Positions 12,115 to 21,777 of a stretch of DNA of 64,000 nucleotides are shown one piece after another. The notes below the pieces were generated by a model. That model saw only the letters and a program-made list of their open reading frames with translations, was not told where the DNA came from and made no database searches. Each line of letters opens with the position of its first letter. Within the stretch, counting starts at the first letter, position 1. The position numbers and the translations under genes are program-made. Source of the stretch: Mermis nigrescens (Eukaryota > Nematoda > Enoplea > Mermithida > Mermithidae); assembly GCA_036768485.1 (NCBI GenBank), contig JAVLUZ010000228.1, positions 1 through 64,000 on the forward strand, written 5' to 3'.

Positions 12115-12362
12115 GATTATTGCCAAAACCATCCATACGTGACTTATCCGTCAGAACAATGCAATACGTATTATAACTCTGCTTATTGCTCTTTAGCACC
12201 GCAAAACAATTCACCACATGTTATGCACATAGCGGATAACCAACCCGCCGGAGCGTTACCCTACCGTAACCGCCCTTTCCTTGTAGAAATGATGTAAACA
12301 CGGTTACCCCATGTTCATCTGAGGTTAAAAAGCGCGAATAAAGTTTCGCGTCTCAAGATTTT

Positions 12363-12842
12363 TTGGAAGAGTTTGAAAGATTGCAAAGTATGTTAGCAGT
12401 CTATAAAAATTTGAGCGCTTTCCCAACACTCAATAAGGACTCTGAAGCTCCGATTGTCAGTCATGCTGGTACAAATTTACCTAGCATCATTACAGATTTC
12501 CATGGTGTTAAACTTCCTGCACTTATTGATACCAGTGCACAAGTCACTATGATGACTACCACCGCATTTTTAAGACTTGGTTTCAAAATACCGCCGAAAC
12601 AAATGTCTAATGTAGTGCATGGCGTTGGGGATACCATAGCAGTTGTTCGCTTCAAATTTAACATGCATATAACTATCGGTGAACACACGATTTTTGCGCC
12701 AGTGTCAATCATCAACAAACTGCCAGAAGACTTACTTCTTGGCTTTGATTTTTGCCATTCTGCACTGCTCTTTGTAAATCCCATTGAGGATTGTGCGTTC
12801 ATTAATGGTATAAAATTAAATCTTTTATCGCCAAGCATGTGA
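12363..12842 (+). pseudogene. Ty3 aspartic protease
   Basis: The retropepsin fold is recognisable from ALIDTSAQVTMM (residues about 53-64), which aligns with the catalytic A-[IL]-[IV]-D-[ST]-G-A motif, and from LPEDLLLGFDFC (about 121-132), the usual ILGxDF partner motif. The catalytic Asp is kept, but the expected Gly after DT is Ser, which should impair activity. The enzyme would process the Gag-Pol polyprotein. The frame ends at a stop after 159 residues, and RT does not follow until about 17.5 kb. Confidence 0.85.
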
Positions 12843-12942
12843 TATCAGTTTTGCACTAATCCTAAGGCTGAAATCGCGAGTTTTATTTGTGTTCACGCTT
12901 TGATCTTCGAACCAATCACAATTCTACTGTGTCACAAAATAA

Positions 12943-13005
12943 CCAGCGCGTACGCGCTGGGTTGTGCGCTTCGCGCCCAACGATGGGGTCACTTTGTGAC
13001 CCCAT
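12943..13005. repeat. Three back-to-back GC-rich hairpins
   Basis: Hairpin 1 is CCAGCGCG-TA-CGCGCTGG (12,943-12,960). Hairpin 2 follows immediately with arms GTTGTGCGC and GCGCCCAAC and loop TTC (12,961-12,981), one mismatch. Hairpin 3 has arms ATGGGGTCAC and GTGACCCCAT with loop TTT (12,983-13,005), perfect over 10 bp. All stand out from AT-rich surroundings. Confidence 0.92.
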
Positions 13006-13091
13006 GCCGTTATTCTCTTAATATTTAAATTAAGAAAATTAGAAGAATCAACAAAAATGAGAAAACACGCTGTTATACCAATTTTAGCCTA

Positions 13092-13147
13092 CATATGTGC
13101 TGGGTTGTGCGCTTTGCGCCATATGATGGGGTCACCCTGTGACCCCA
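13092..13147. repeat. Second copy of the hairpin cluster
   Basis: The order GCTGGGTTGTGCGC-TTT-GCGCC, then GGGGTCAC-CCT-GTGACCCC repeats hairpins 2 and 3 of the upstream cluster. The first loop changed from TTC to TTT and the last from TTT to CCT, while the paired arms stayed complementary. CATATG boxes at 13,092 and 13,120 add an outer stem. Confidence 0.88.
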
Positions 13148-13269
13148 CGCCTTAATTCTCTTGAGGTTAAAGCATAAAACTTTAAAAAAATTGACAAAAA
13201 TGAGAAGCACGCTTTTAATCAATTTCAGCCTCGGAATTTGTTTTAAATTCTCCTGATATACGTTTATAG

Positions 13270-13296
13270 GAAAGTGCGGCCTGCGGCCGCACTTTC
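13270..13296. repeat. Perfect 12-bp GC-rich hairpin, TGC loop
   Basis: The arms GAAAGTGCGGCC and GGCCGCACTTTC are exactly complementary around TGC. Confidence 0.95.
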
Positions 13297-13389
13297 TAGC
13301 TGAGTCCAGCAGCTTCGCCTCCTTTTCTAATTGGTTACATCATTTATTTCAAGCATATGATTAATTGGTATAAACTATTCTTTTATGTC

Positions 13390-13535
13390 AAACTTTACAC
13401 CCGCATGAGTCTATAGGTTTACATTCGCCAGTGACGCGTCATGTATCATTGGATAGAGGAGACAATGGCTAACAATAAGTTTAATACCACCAAGCTTCTA
13501 CCCTTAATGCCTCTGGCGCTAGAATCGAAAATATA
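13390..13535 (+). repeat. 150-bp TTTACAC repeat, copy 1 of 3
   Basis: Shared landmarks with 16,497-16,650 and 17,170-17,312 are ACTTTACACCC, CTATAGGTTTACA, a TTGGATAGAGGAGACAATGG-like block, AAGCTTCTAC and GAAAATATAATC. All three copies lie in the protease-RT spacer in the same orientation. Confidence 0.8.
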
Positions 13536-13544
13536 ATCAACTTT

Positions 13545-14180
13545 TGGAGACTTTCAGGAAATTGGCAAAGTCAATTATTTGCCCTTAATGACAAATAACC
13601 AAAAATTGTAAATTTAAACCTTGCCACGTAGCTTTAAGAACCTTCCATACCCCGAAATTTATTCAAAACACTCCACTGACTATAAATAATCTATTAATGA
13701 CGAAAAATTAGGTTTCGGACACTTTCAGAAGATCGACAAACATAATTATTCGCCTTTAACGGCTGATTCCCAAAAATCGTAAATTTAAAGTTTGCCACAT
13801 AGCTTTAAAACCCTTCCCAACCCCCAAAATTTATTCGAAACACTCCACTAACTATAAATAATCTTTTATTGACAAAAAAAGGTTTCAGACACTTTCAGAA
13901 GATCGCCAAACATAATTATTCACTTTTAATTTCTTATTCCCGAAAATTACAAATTTAAACTTCGCCAAATAGCCTTACCCCTACCCCCATAATTTATTCA
14001 AAACACTCCACTAACTATAAATAATCTTTTAATGACAAAACAATTACGTTTGGGGACCTTTCAGAAGAACGTCAAACTGAAGTATTCGCCAATAACGGCA
14101 AATAACGGCAAGATCGCAAAACTTCATTATTTGTCATTAATGACAAATAAACAAAAATCGTAACTTTAAATTTTCAAAGA
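13545..14180 (+). repeat. Tandem array, about 3.6 units of roughly 170 bp
   Basis: The phrase CTTTCAGAAGATCG or a close variant recurs near 13,545, 13,719, 13,889 and 14,058. Each occurrence is followed by AATTATTCGCC-like sequence, a TTTAAA block and ACACTCCACTAACTATAAAT. Units differ by scattered substitutions. Confidence 0.85.
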
Positions 14181-14720
14181 ATCAGTTCCTCTCTGATGAC
14201 CTCTTTCGATTTTTTCTTCTCTTTCCTCTCCTACGTTTCTCTTTTACCTTTTTCTTACCTTTTTTATGTAAGTTTTCGTTTTATAATCCTGCCCACTTTT
14301 CTGTTTCATTTAGACTTTTGTGCCTCATAAAACATGTAATCTCTCATAATATAATTTTTTTAGGTACACTTGTGCTATTTCATGCGTCCTTTTTGTTTCT
14401 TTCTTACTAATAGCATGAAGCTATCTGTCTTTCTTTCTTCTCTTTTTTCAATATTTGCATGTTTATTTATTTATTTATTTACTGTTTTTTCCTTTTTCTC
14501 ATCATAATTTACCTCTGAAAAACTTCCGCCCCTGACTAAACTAAGTGCTTGCACTTTACTTACTTACTATGTATTGTAACTGAGAAGCCTAAAAACTGGG
14601 CAGGAATTCATGATTAAATTGATGAAAAGCCATGCACCGCCCTGCTTTCCATGAATCCTACTTCCGTTTCCGCCCCTACTGAACCTACTTAAAGCTGTTA
14701 AGTATTTAACACCCCCTCTG
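14181..14720. other. Pyrimidine-rich non-coding stretch
   Basis: Long CTTT/TTTC runs and a (TTTA)n run near 14,460 are visible. No coding sequence is seen. Confidence 0.5.
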
Positions 14721-14729
14721 ATTTTCCGC

Positions 14730-15165
14730 GGCCGTTTCGGGAAAACATTAAAAAGTTAGGTTTTTTGAGAATCTGGATTAATCACCCAAAATTTTAGCCA
14801 TGTCAGGTTGGGTCTGCCCCTAACCCTTGCCAAGATAAGCCTTTGTTCGCTAATGCAGTACATAATCGAGCTTACAAATGAAAATCCTGCCCTCAAACGC
14901 TTTTCACAAAGTTTTTAAAGTACCTAGATAGCTCCCTAGTTGAAAATGTTCAAAAAGCCAATGCTTCCCAAAATTGGACGTCTCCCATCCCACGCAAAGC
15001 CAGAAAATTTTTGACTCCCCCAATTCTTAGACAAAAATAAAATTTTTGCCCGTTTTTGGAAAACGTTGAAAAAATTAGGTTTTCGTGAGAATCTGGATGC
15101 ATTCTCCATGTTTCTAATCATTTCAGGTTCGGTGTGCCTCCCCCAAACCTCTTGTCAAGATCATG
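14730..15165 (+). repeat. Direct repeat of about 105 bp, copies near 14,730-14,835 and 15,050-15,165
   Basis: Both copies contain GGAAAAC(A/G)TT, TTAGGTTTT, GAGAATCTGGAT, TCAGGTT(G/C)GG and a TGTCAAGATCA-like ending, in the same order. The 215 bp between them are AT-rich and unassigned. Confidence 0.75.
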
Positions 15166-15231
15166 CGTACGGACCTGTCAGATTATGCTGAACCCTTACC
15201 TGAAAAGTCCTAGACATTTGCGCTTTGCATC

Positions 15232-15644
15232 CACACGTGGGCATGGGGGGTTTGGGGGCGGTGGCGGATCTAAGATTTCCCTAAGGGGGGGCGGTACCTC
15301 TAAGGAGGGGCGGAACCCTGACTTGGGCGGAAATAATCAGCCGTTTTAACCCAAAAATCGCTAAAAATCGCTCAAAAATGCTTCATTTTGCGCACTATTT
15401 TGGCCAATGGGGGAGGGCGGCCGCCCCCCATCCTCCTAAATCCGCCCCTGTTTGGGAGGTATGCACACCCCCAGAAGTTGGAATACCTTGCATTTCTAGC
15501 GAGTTTTTGATGCCATTGGATAGTGCTTGATGAAAAACGTCGAAAAATGGTGTTTTTTGCCATACAACCACTTTTTAGACCATTTTTGACCTTTGAAAAT
15601 TTTATAACCCCCCCCCCTCAGAATTTTGGTGCTGCCCACCTATG
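15232..15644 (+). mobile_element. MITE family A, hAT-type, with 8-bp target duplication
   Basis: The ends are CACACGTGGGCATGGGG and, inward from the right, CATAGGTGGGCAGC. Perfect TTTGCATC octamers flank it at 15,224-15,231 and 15,645-15,652. It contains the family core GCCATTGGATAGTGCTTGAT. Its 413-bp length, against about 245-270 bp for other copies, is due to a nested element at 15,259-15,450. Confidence 0.9.
15259..15450. mobile_element. Second hAT-type MITE nested inside the family A copy
   Basis: Its ends are CGGTGGCGGATCTAAG and, inward from the right, CAGGGGCGGATTTAGG. They are flanked by TTTGGGGG and TTTGGGAG (seven of eight identical). This terminal motif resembles hAT ends that I know from animals. 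Removing it and one octamer restores a normal-length family A element. Confidence 0.8.
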
Positions 15645-15652
15645 TTTGCATC

Positions 15653-16160
15653 CCGTCGCATTAAGCTGGAATAATTCCAAAATGTAGGAGGCATATCATG
15701 CTTCATCATTAAATATTGGGACCTTAAAAATTAAAAAAACATTTGAAGAAGATGTAATCAGCAAAAAGCGGGGCTGCGCTCAGCCTTTTTCCCACAAAGC
15801 TATCCACAATAAATGCAAAAGCGCATTGAAATCAGACACTGCAAAAAAACTGAAAAAAACGAAGCCTTTTAAAGCTTATTAGCTAAGTTAAAACTCGAAA
15901 TAATTTCGGCGCAAAGATGCAATAAAAAGAACTACCTTGGCTTAGCTTTGATGGAAAGCAGGGCTGCGCCCTGCTTTTCATGGAAGCTACCAAGGAAAAC
16001 TGGAAAAAAACGTAGCCAGACCCTCACCATGCCAGGAAAATAAATATCAATGAGAATGAATAGCCAGAATATAGAAGAAATTCGAATATGGCTGACTTTA
16101 CTTTATTGGGACACGTGGACCAATCACAGATGGGCAACGCAGCATCAATCAATATTTGAT
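15653..16160. other. Non-coding stretch with hairpins
   Basis: It holds the long hairpin at 15,932-16,004 and a smaller GGCTG-CGCT-CAGCC hairpin near 15,770-15,790. No coding sequence is seen. Confidence 0.6.
15932..16004. repeat. Long hairpin centred on GGGC-TGC-GCCC
   Basis: The inner stem AAAGCAGGGC / GCCCTGCTTT is perfect around a TGC loop (15,955-15,977). The outer blocks TAGCTT / AAGCTA and CCTTGG / CCAAGG extend it to an imperfect stem of about 28 bp. The TGC loop is the same as in the hairpin at 13,270. Confidence 0.85.
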
Positions 16161-16164
16161 TCTC

Positions 16165-17020
16165 CCTTATGCTTAACCACTAAAAATGGGGGTACCCTGG
16201 ATCTCAACCAATTTTAAACCTAGAGCGGCACATCATATATCGATCGATAGAGCGTTTTGAGTTTTACATTTTTTCCTGTTACAGTACCCTTCTAATGTAA
16301 AGCTTTGTAAAGCTAGAAGCGATTAAAGTGACTTTTCGTACCACGAACGTGCTATATCTTGGGCTACAGTATCCTAAGGTATTTTTTGACTCCGGATTCA
16401 AATTTTGTGCCCTCAATCACCCCCAAACACATTGTTTTTAAAACGATAACAATTATTCCTAGCATAGGATTAATTTGTGTAAAGTAAATTTTTAGGCCAA
16501 ACTTTACACCCATATAACTCTATGAGTTTACACTCAATGATATTGCGAAACATACCATCGGATAGAGGAGACAATAATTCACAATAAGTTTAGGACTACT
16601 CAAGCTTCTACTCCCGATGCTCCGGGCGCCAGAACCGGAAATATAATCCACTTACTTTTTTGTAATGCTTAAGCACTAGAAATAGGGGTACCCTGGAATT
16701 TTTGCCAATATTGGCCCTAGAGCAACACTTAATATGTCAATCGATAGAGCTTTTTGAGTTGTCATTTTTGCTTATTACAGTACCCCTACTCGTGTAGAAC
16801 TTTTTGGAGTTAGAGGCGATCAAAGTTGCTTTTGGACAAAAAACGTGCTATAACATAGGCTACAGTACACCAAGGTATATTTTTGATAAGAAATTCGGAT
16901 TAGGCGTCGCCGATTACCCCCAATGTATTTATTTTCAACATTACAACGCTTAATGATAGCCCTATATTGACTGATTTAAAGCCCATTTTTAGGTCCACCT
17001 TTACACCCATTTATTTCAGG
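16165..17020 (+). repeat. Tandem duplication, period about 500 bp
   Basis: Landmarks of the first unit are GGGGTACCCTGGA, ATCGATAGAGC, TACAGTACCC, AACGTGCTATA, GGCTACAGTA and CCTTTACACCC-like sequence. They recur in the same order from about 16,665. The first unit includes TTTACAC repeat copy 2 (16,497-16,650). Confidence 0.82.
16497..16650 (+). repeat. 150-bp TTTACAC repeat, copy 2 of 3
   Basis: It contains ACTTTACACCC, CTCTATGAGTTTACACTC, CGGATAGAGGAGACAAT and AAGCTTCTACTCCCGATGC, matching copy 1 in order. Confidence 0.8.
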
Positions 17021-17169
17021 TTTTTCGATTTATCTCACATATACGGCTAGGCGCGTTGGGTAGCCGGGTCCCGCGGCAACAATATTCAAAGAAAAATTCC
17101 TTAACAAACGAGACAATCTTGAGAAAAGGGTCCTCAAAGTTGACCCCATGCTAAAGTTGGTTAACAATT

Positions 17170-17312
17170 ATTAGCCCGTAACTCTATGGGTTTACACTGA
17201 ATTTCAACGCGACCTATGTCATTAGATAGAAGAGTCAATGGCAAACAAAAAGTTCTCTAGCCATAAATTTCTGCAATCAATACCCGAGGAGCTAGAGCTT
17301 AAAATATAGTTC
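17170..17312 (+). repeat. 150-bp TTTACAC repeat, copy 3 of 3
   Basis: CTCTATGGGTTTACACTG, TTAGATAGAAGAGTCAATGG and AATACCCGAGGAGCTAGAG align with the other copies. This is the most diverged of the three. Confidence 0.75.
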
Positions 17313-17499
17313 ACACATGCTGTAACATAGCTACAGTAATATGGACCCCCAAATTTTCCGACGGCATTCTCTTGTTTTTGGTAGGTTTTATACACGTTGG
17401 GGAAGTTTAAAGAAAATTGACTCGATCAAAATTTTTTTATGTCCTATTTTGTTATAGCATACAAAATTTGAACCTATTTTCTTATATAGTAAGAGATTA

Positions 17500-18805
17500 C
17501 ACCAGCTTATATAAGTCACGGTTCTTATGATGCTGAAGTTGCATTTTCTGAACCTGATCTTAATTTTATGAAGAAAAAGTTCAGTTTTTGTTGACACTTC
17601 ACTTTCTCTTTTTCTCTTGCGATTTTGCAATATCTCTAAATCGGCTATTCAAGTCGACACAGGAGAGTTAGTTGGCTCATTAATGCCCAATGTAGACATG
17701 GTGTCCCATATCGCCATTTCTGATGATCGGTCACCTGAACTTTTTCTTCAATAAATAAGACTTTGCAAGGTTGCATCGTTGATTCTAACCAACAGCAACT
17801 AATTCGTGACCTATGTCAAAATTATAACACGATATTTGGCTTAAAAGGCGAACCACTTGGTCGTACTCCACTTGTTAAGCATCATATCAACACAGGGGAT
17901 AATCCTCCTGTCATAGGTAAAACTAACTGCGTTGAACATGCGTGAAGACAAGCAATGCAACAAGTAATTAATGAAATGCTTGCGGAAAATGTCATAAGAC
18001 CAATGACGAGTCCCTGGGCCGGTCCTTTATTCTTGATAGGAAAAAAGGATGGTTCCCTCCACCCAGTAGTGGCTAACTGCAGCCTAAATGACGTAACCAA
18101 AACTCAAATCTATTCCTTACCTCAAATTGATGATTATTTTGATGCTCCTTGGGTCTGCAGCATACTTTAGTACGCTAGACTCAAAATCAGGGTACTGGCT
18201 GATCCACCTCAATGATAAATTGCGTGAAAAAACCGCTTTTATCTGTCCAGTAGGTCACTACAAATTCGAAGTGTTACCTTTTGGCTCCCCTGCCGATTTT
18301 CAGTGGCTTATGGAGCTATTTCTTACTGATTTAAACTGGAAAACCTGTCTTGTATACATTGATGACATAATTGTTTTTTTGCGAACAATTTCCAAACATC
18401 TTACAGATCTAGAAAACGTCTTTCGTGCACCAGTTTCTGGGCCTTCACATTAGTTCGCTAAGCAATGCTCCCTATCTGACTAAAATTGTCAATTTAGTCA
18501 CTTTTCTAGTCCCAAAAACGGTGAAAGCTCTGCAAAAATTTCTCGGTCTTGTGCAATGGTTAAAAAAATTCGTGAAAGATCTGTTAAAAATTGCAAAGCC
18601 ACTTTTCCGTTTATCACGAAAAGATACTGAGTTTTATCGGACCAATGAGCAGCAGAACGCTTTCCAATTGTTAAAAGATGCTTTTATGTCGCCCCCAATC
18701 TTGCAATTACCTAAATTTGATGATGAATATCAGTTTATTTTAACAACTTACACAAGTAACTACGCGTTAGGTGCTATTCTTACGCCAAAAGCATTTGCCC
18801 TCTAA
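17500..18805 (+). pseudogene. pol: Ty3 reverse transcriptase
   Basis: Reading across three frames gives the Ty3 RT order. The entry is NVIRPMTSPWAGPLFLIGKK (near 17,990); then come VVANCSLND, STLDSKSGYWLIHL, FEVLPFGSPADFQWLM and the active-site box VYIDDIIVFL (near 18,352, YIDD). The thumb region KTVKALQKFLGLVQWLKKF lies near 18,518. Frameshifts occur near 17,745, 18,165 and 18,440, and stops at 17,944 and elsewhere interrupt the frame. The enzyme would copy genomic RNA into cDNA from the tRNA primer. The upstream edge is fuzzy: weakly coding-like sequence reaches back to about 17,520. Confidence 0.9.
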
Positions 18806-19115
18806 AAGTCGATTTATCCTTGGCTATGCCAGTTGTGTTTTAAACACAGCCAAATGCAACTGTGCCACTTTTGAAAAGGAGGCTTTGGCAGTTGTTTGGG
18901 CAATTAAACATTATTGACACTATCTTTATGGCAAGAAATTTATCATGGAAACAGACCACCAGGCACAGACTTGGCTCGTAAATGTAAAAGATCCTTCAAG
19001 TTGCTTATGACAATGGGGTCTAAAATTACAAGAATACAAGTACGAGGTCATATATAATTCAGGCGCATTCAACTGTGCTGCCGATTTATTATTGCGTCAC
19101 CCAAAATACAATCTT
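18800..19115 (+). pseudogene. pol: Ty3 RNase H
   Basis: In one frame, with stops near 18,832, 18,914 and 19,007, the sequence reads CATFEKEALAVVWAIKHY, then KKFIMETDHQAQTWLVN, then FNCAADLLLRHPK. These are the conserved blocks of the gypsy RNase H domain, including the catalytic-type Glu of KEAL and Asp of TDHQ. It follows RT directly, as in other Ty3 elements. Confidence 0.88.
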
Positions 19116-20215
19116 GATGAGCAACAATATAAACTTGAACGTTAATCCATCGCAAACATCACTAATCTCGAATCTGAAGCGTCTGAGTCTCAGTAAGAAA
19201 ATGAACCTTCCAATAAGCAACAAACAGCCATAACGCCAAAAGCGCAAACTGCGCTGAAAAATCATCCACCAATTTTTTATGAACAGATAATGCTTTCTGA
19301 TGCTAAAAAACAGAAATTCTGTTGTCTGCAAAACTTCTTGCAGAACAACGTCAAGATGACAAGTTAAATAAAAATCGTGAATTGCTCAATGATCCGACTA
19401 CACAAAAATGTTGCCACAAATTCTTCATTCTAAACAATATCTTATATCGTCAATTTCAGCCTAAGCGCGCAGCTAATGTAATTCATCAGCTTGTGATTCC
19501 TAAATCTCTGTGTCGCTTCATTCTAACTGAATTTCATGATTCCATCTTTGGAGTTCATTTTTCCATGTGAAAAGTTTTACCCTCCATTCAGCTACACTAT
19601 TGGTGGCTTTGAATGGAGAATGATATACTCGCGTGGTGCAAAGACTGTGAAATGTGTTTGCAGCGTAAGGTAGCCACAGATTCTACCACAGTGCCCCTGC
19701 AACATAACAAAGTTTCATCACCTTTTAAGCTAATCACATGTGATTGCTTACATATGCCACGTTTGATGTCCGGAAACAATCAAATCATTGTCTTTATGGA
19801 CTACTTTATTAAGTATGTCGAAGCGTTTGCAGTGTCTGATATTAAAGCATCCACCATCGCAAATCTCTGATTGCGTGAAGTTATTCCTAGACGCGGCGTT
19901 CCAAGAAGATTTTTAACAGATCAAGGCTCAAATTTTACATCAGCCCTTGTTTCTGAAATTTGCAAACTACTTAATGTACAAAAAGTTTTCACTACCCCTT
20001 ATCACCGTCTGTATGATGGACTAGTTGAACAATATAATCGTACCCTTATTGATGGACTATCTAAATTGAGCATGAGACATCAGTATGACTGGGAACAGTC
20101 TTTGCCATTTGTATTATTCACGTATCGCACAACGCTGCAGTCATCTATGAATATTTCACCATTTGAGATGCTGTATGGTTGTGAGCCATCGTTTCCACTT
20201 GATATTCATTTATGA
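19116..20215 (+). pseudogene. pol: Ty3 integrase
   Basis: After a Gln/Lys-rich linker, the N-terminal zinc-binding part supplies EFHDS...GVH (near 19,531) and WCKDCEMC (near 19,637). The DDE core shows Asp in LITCDCLHMP (near 19,730), Asp in RFLTDQGSNF (near 19,911) and Glu in YDGLVEQYNRTL (near 20,014), with Ty3-type spacing. YRTTLQSSMNISPFEMLYG closes the core. Stops at 19,567 and 19,868 break the frame. A C-terminal tail, KNLAQACKQQKNQYNKTA, can be followed to about 20,370 in another frame. The enzyme would insert the cDNA into the chromosome. Confidence 0.92.
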
Positions 20216-20904
20216 AACGACCTCACACTAGATCCTAATCTCCCCAGTGTTCACTGAAAAATATCTTGCTGACTTCAAACTCACACTTCAAGACTTACAT
20301 GATATTGCTAGCAAAAATCTAGCTCAAGCTTGTAAGCAGCAAAAGAATCAATACAACAAAACTGCTCATGTAAGCATAATTTGCAGTAGCAGATATTGTT
20401 TATTTAAATAATATGGCTGTCATTCAACCTGAAATCGGAAATTTTCACCAAAACAAATCGGCCCTTATTGCATTGTTGCGTTGCCTACACCTGAAACTGC
20501 GCACATTATATATCTGCATAATCCGTTAATTAAACATCTCATTCATTGGAATCGCCTCTTGCCTGTCCCTAAAGGCGCCCTATTCCGATCTAATTGCTCA
20601 AAAGTACGCTTATGTACCTGATTATTTTGTCTTAGTGAAACTGCCCTGCCGACCCTTGTGTCCTGCAGCTGTCATAAGTTTTTGGAATTAGTGGGCCAGG
20701 AAAGAAATTTGAGGGACTATGCACCCATGTGTTTGTTAATTGGTTCTAAATCCGCACATGCAGTACCTTTAACTAATGTTTCACCTTTTGCTGAACTGTG
20801 GTTGACGAATGTCCCCCAGCAAAAAGGATCTTGTGGACAAAAATTGTCCAAAATTACTCTTCAATGGCTGAGATCCGAAGAATGTTAATAGATCCTGAGC
20901 AGCA
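20216..20904 (+). other. Integrase tail remnants and leader of the 3' reading frame
   Basis: Integrase C-terminal-like sequence fades out by about 20,600. A 76-codon frame at 20,658-20,888 has no recognised domain. Confidence 0.4.
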
Positions 20905-21777
20905 TTGAAGGGTATGGCTGCTGTCAAGCAGTATCAAATTCGCACGTCTGTACCTCAGTTTGATCTATATAGACATTTGTTTTGCTGTTTGGATGAGCTT
21001 TCTTATCAGCTCGTTTTGCTATTTGGATGTTCTTTCTCATCAGCTTGTTTCACTGTTTGGATGTGCTTTCCCATCAGCTCGTTTAGCTGTTTGTATATGC
21101 TTTCCCAAAAATTTATTTCACTGTTTGGATGTGCTTTGCCATCAGCTCGTTTCACTGTTTGGATTTGTTTTCCCATCAGCTCATTTCACTTTTTGGATGT
21201 GCTTTCCCATCAGCTCGTTTTGCTGTTTGGATGTGCTTTCCCATCAGCTCATTTCACTGTTTGGATGTGTTTTTCCATCAGCTTGTTTTGCTGTTTGGAT
21301 GTGCTTTCCCATCAGTTTGTTTCACTGTTTGGATGTGCTTTCCCATCAGCCCGTTTTGCTATTTGGATGTGCTTCCCCATCAGCTTGTTTCACTGTTCAG
21401 ATGTGCTTCCCCATCAGCTTGTTTTGCTGTTTGGATGTGCTTTCCTGTCAGTTCATTTTGAAGCCCTAGCAATGACCTACTGGCAAATGTCGGAGCCATC
21501 TGGAAAATCGCATTTGAAACCCAGTCCGTCTCATTTGCCACAACAATGGCAAACTCAAATGCAAAAGCCTGCTACAAAAATGTCACATGCGCCTGCGGTT
21601 CAACACCCGCAAACCTATCATAGGCCGCATTCTATGCCGCCACAGCGTTTGTTGCCACAATTGAGCAATGGTTTTGGAGGTTTTTGCCGGCTGCCCACAT
21701 TGCCGCAATCACCGCTGCATTTAAATGAGGACTTTGACAATTTTTGTCGGCCGTCTATACTGTTGCAGCAATCATGA
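20905..21777 (+). CDS. 290-residue frame with 34-residue repeats and a Pro/Gln-rich tail, unknown function
   Basis: This frame lies where some Ty3 elements carry an extra or env-like gene. Residues 28-186 are encoded by the 34-bp tandem array. Because 34 is not a multiple of three, they form a 34-residue repeat rich in Phe, Cys, Ser and Leu (for example CFPISSFHCLDVL). The tail (about 187-290) is Pro/Gln/His-rich, for example SHLPQQWQTQMQKPATKMS. A similar Gln-rich reading continues beyond the stop in another frame to about 21,970. No signal peptide or known domain is evident. The open frame may be an accident of the repeat rather than a gene. Confidence 0.35.
   Translation: MKGMAAVKQYQIRTSVPQFDLYRHLFCCLDELSYQLVLLFGCSFSSACFTVWMCFPISSFSCLYMLSQKFISLFGCALPSARFTVWICFPISSFHFLDVLSHQLVLLFGCAFPSAHFTVWMCFSISLFCCLDVLSHQFVSLFGCAFPSARFAIWMCFPISLFHCSDVLPHQLVLLFGCAFLSVHFEALAMTYWQMSEPSGKSHLKPSPSHLPQQWQTQMQKPATKMSHAPAVQHPQTYHRPHSMPPQRLLPQLSNGFGGFCRLPTLPQSPLHLNEDFDNFCRPSILLQQS
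20987..21462 (+). repeat. Fourteen tandem units of 34 bp, no indels
   Basis: The unit reads GTTTGGATGTGCTTTCCCAT followed by CAGCTCGTTTTGCT. First and last unit starts are 442 bp apart, exactly 13 x 34. Two sub-variants differ in the last bases (TTCACT or TTTGCT) and partly alternate. Substitutions are present but length is perfectly conserved. Confidence 0.95.

Larger units (their letters stand above)
12843..17500. repeat. 4.7-kb non-coding, repeat-filled spacer between protease and RT
   Basis: In Ty3 elements RT normally follows protease directly. Here the gap contains hairpin clusters, three copies of a 150-bp TTTACAC repeat, a 170-bp tandem array, a direct repeat of about 105 bp, a nested pair of hAT-type MITEs and a 500-bp tandem duplication, each listed separately. 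No coding sequence was found. It may be one large insertion or successive insertions; neither edge shows a target duplication I can identify. Confidence 0.75.

Noticed and set aside
20960..21469. Second and third long open frames across the 34-bp array as separate genes
   Set aside because: They are the same 34-residue cycle read in other frames, an automatic result of a repeat length that is not a multiple of three and lacks stops.
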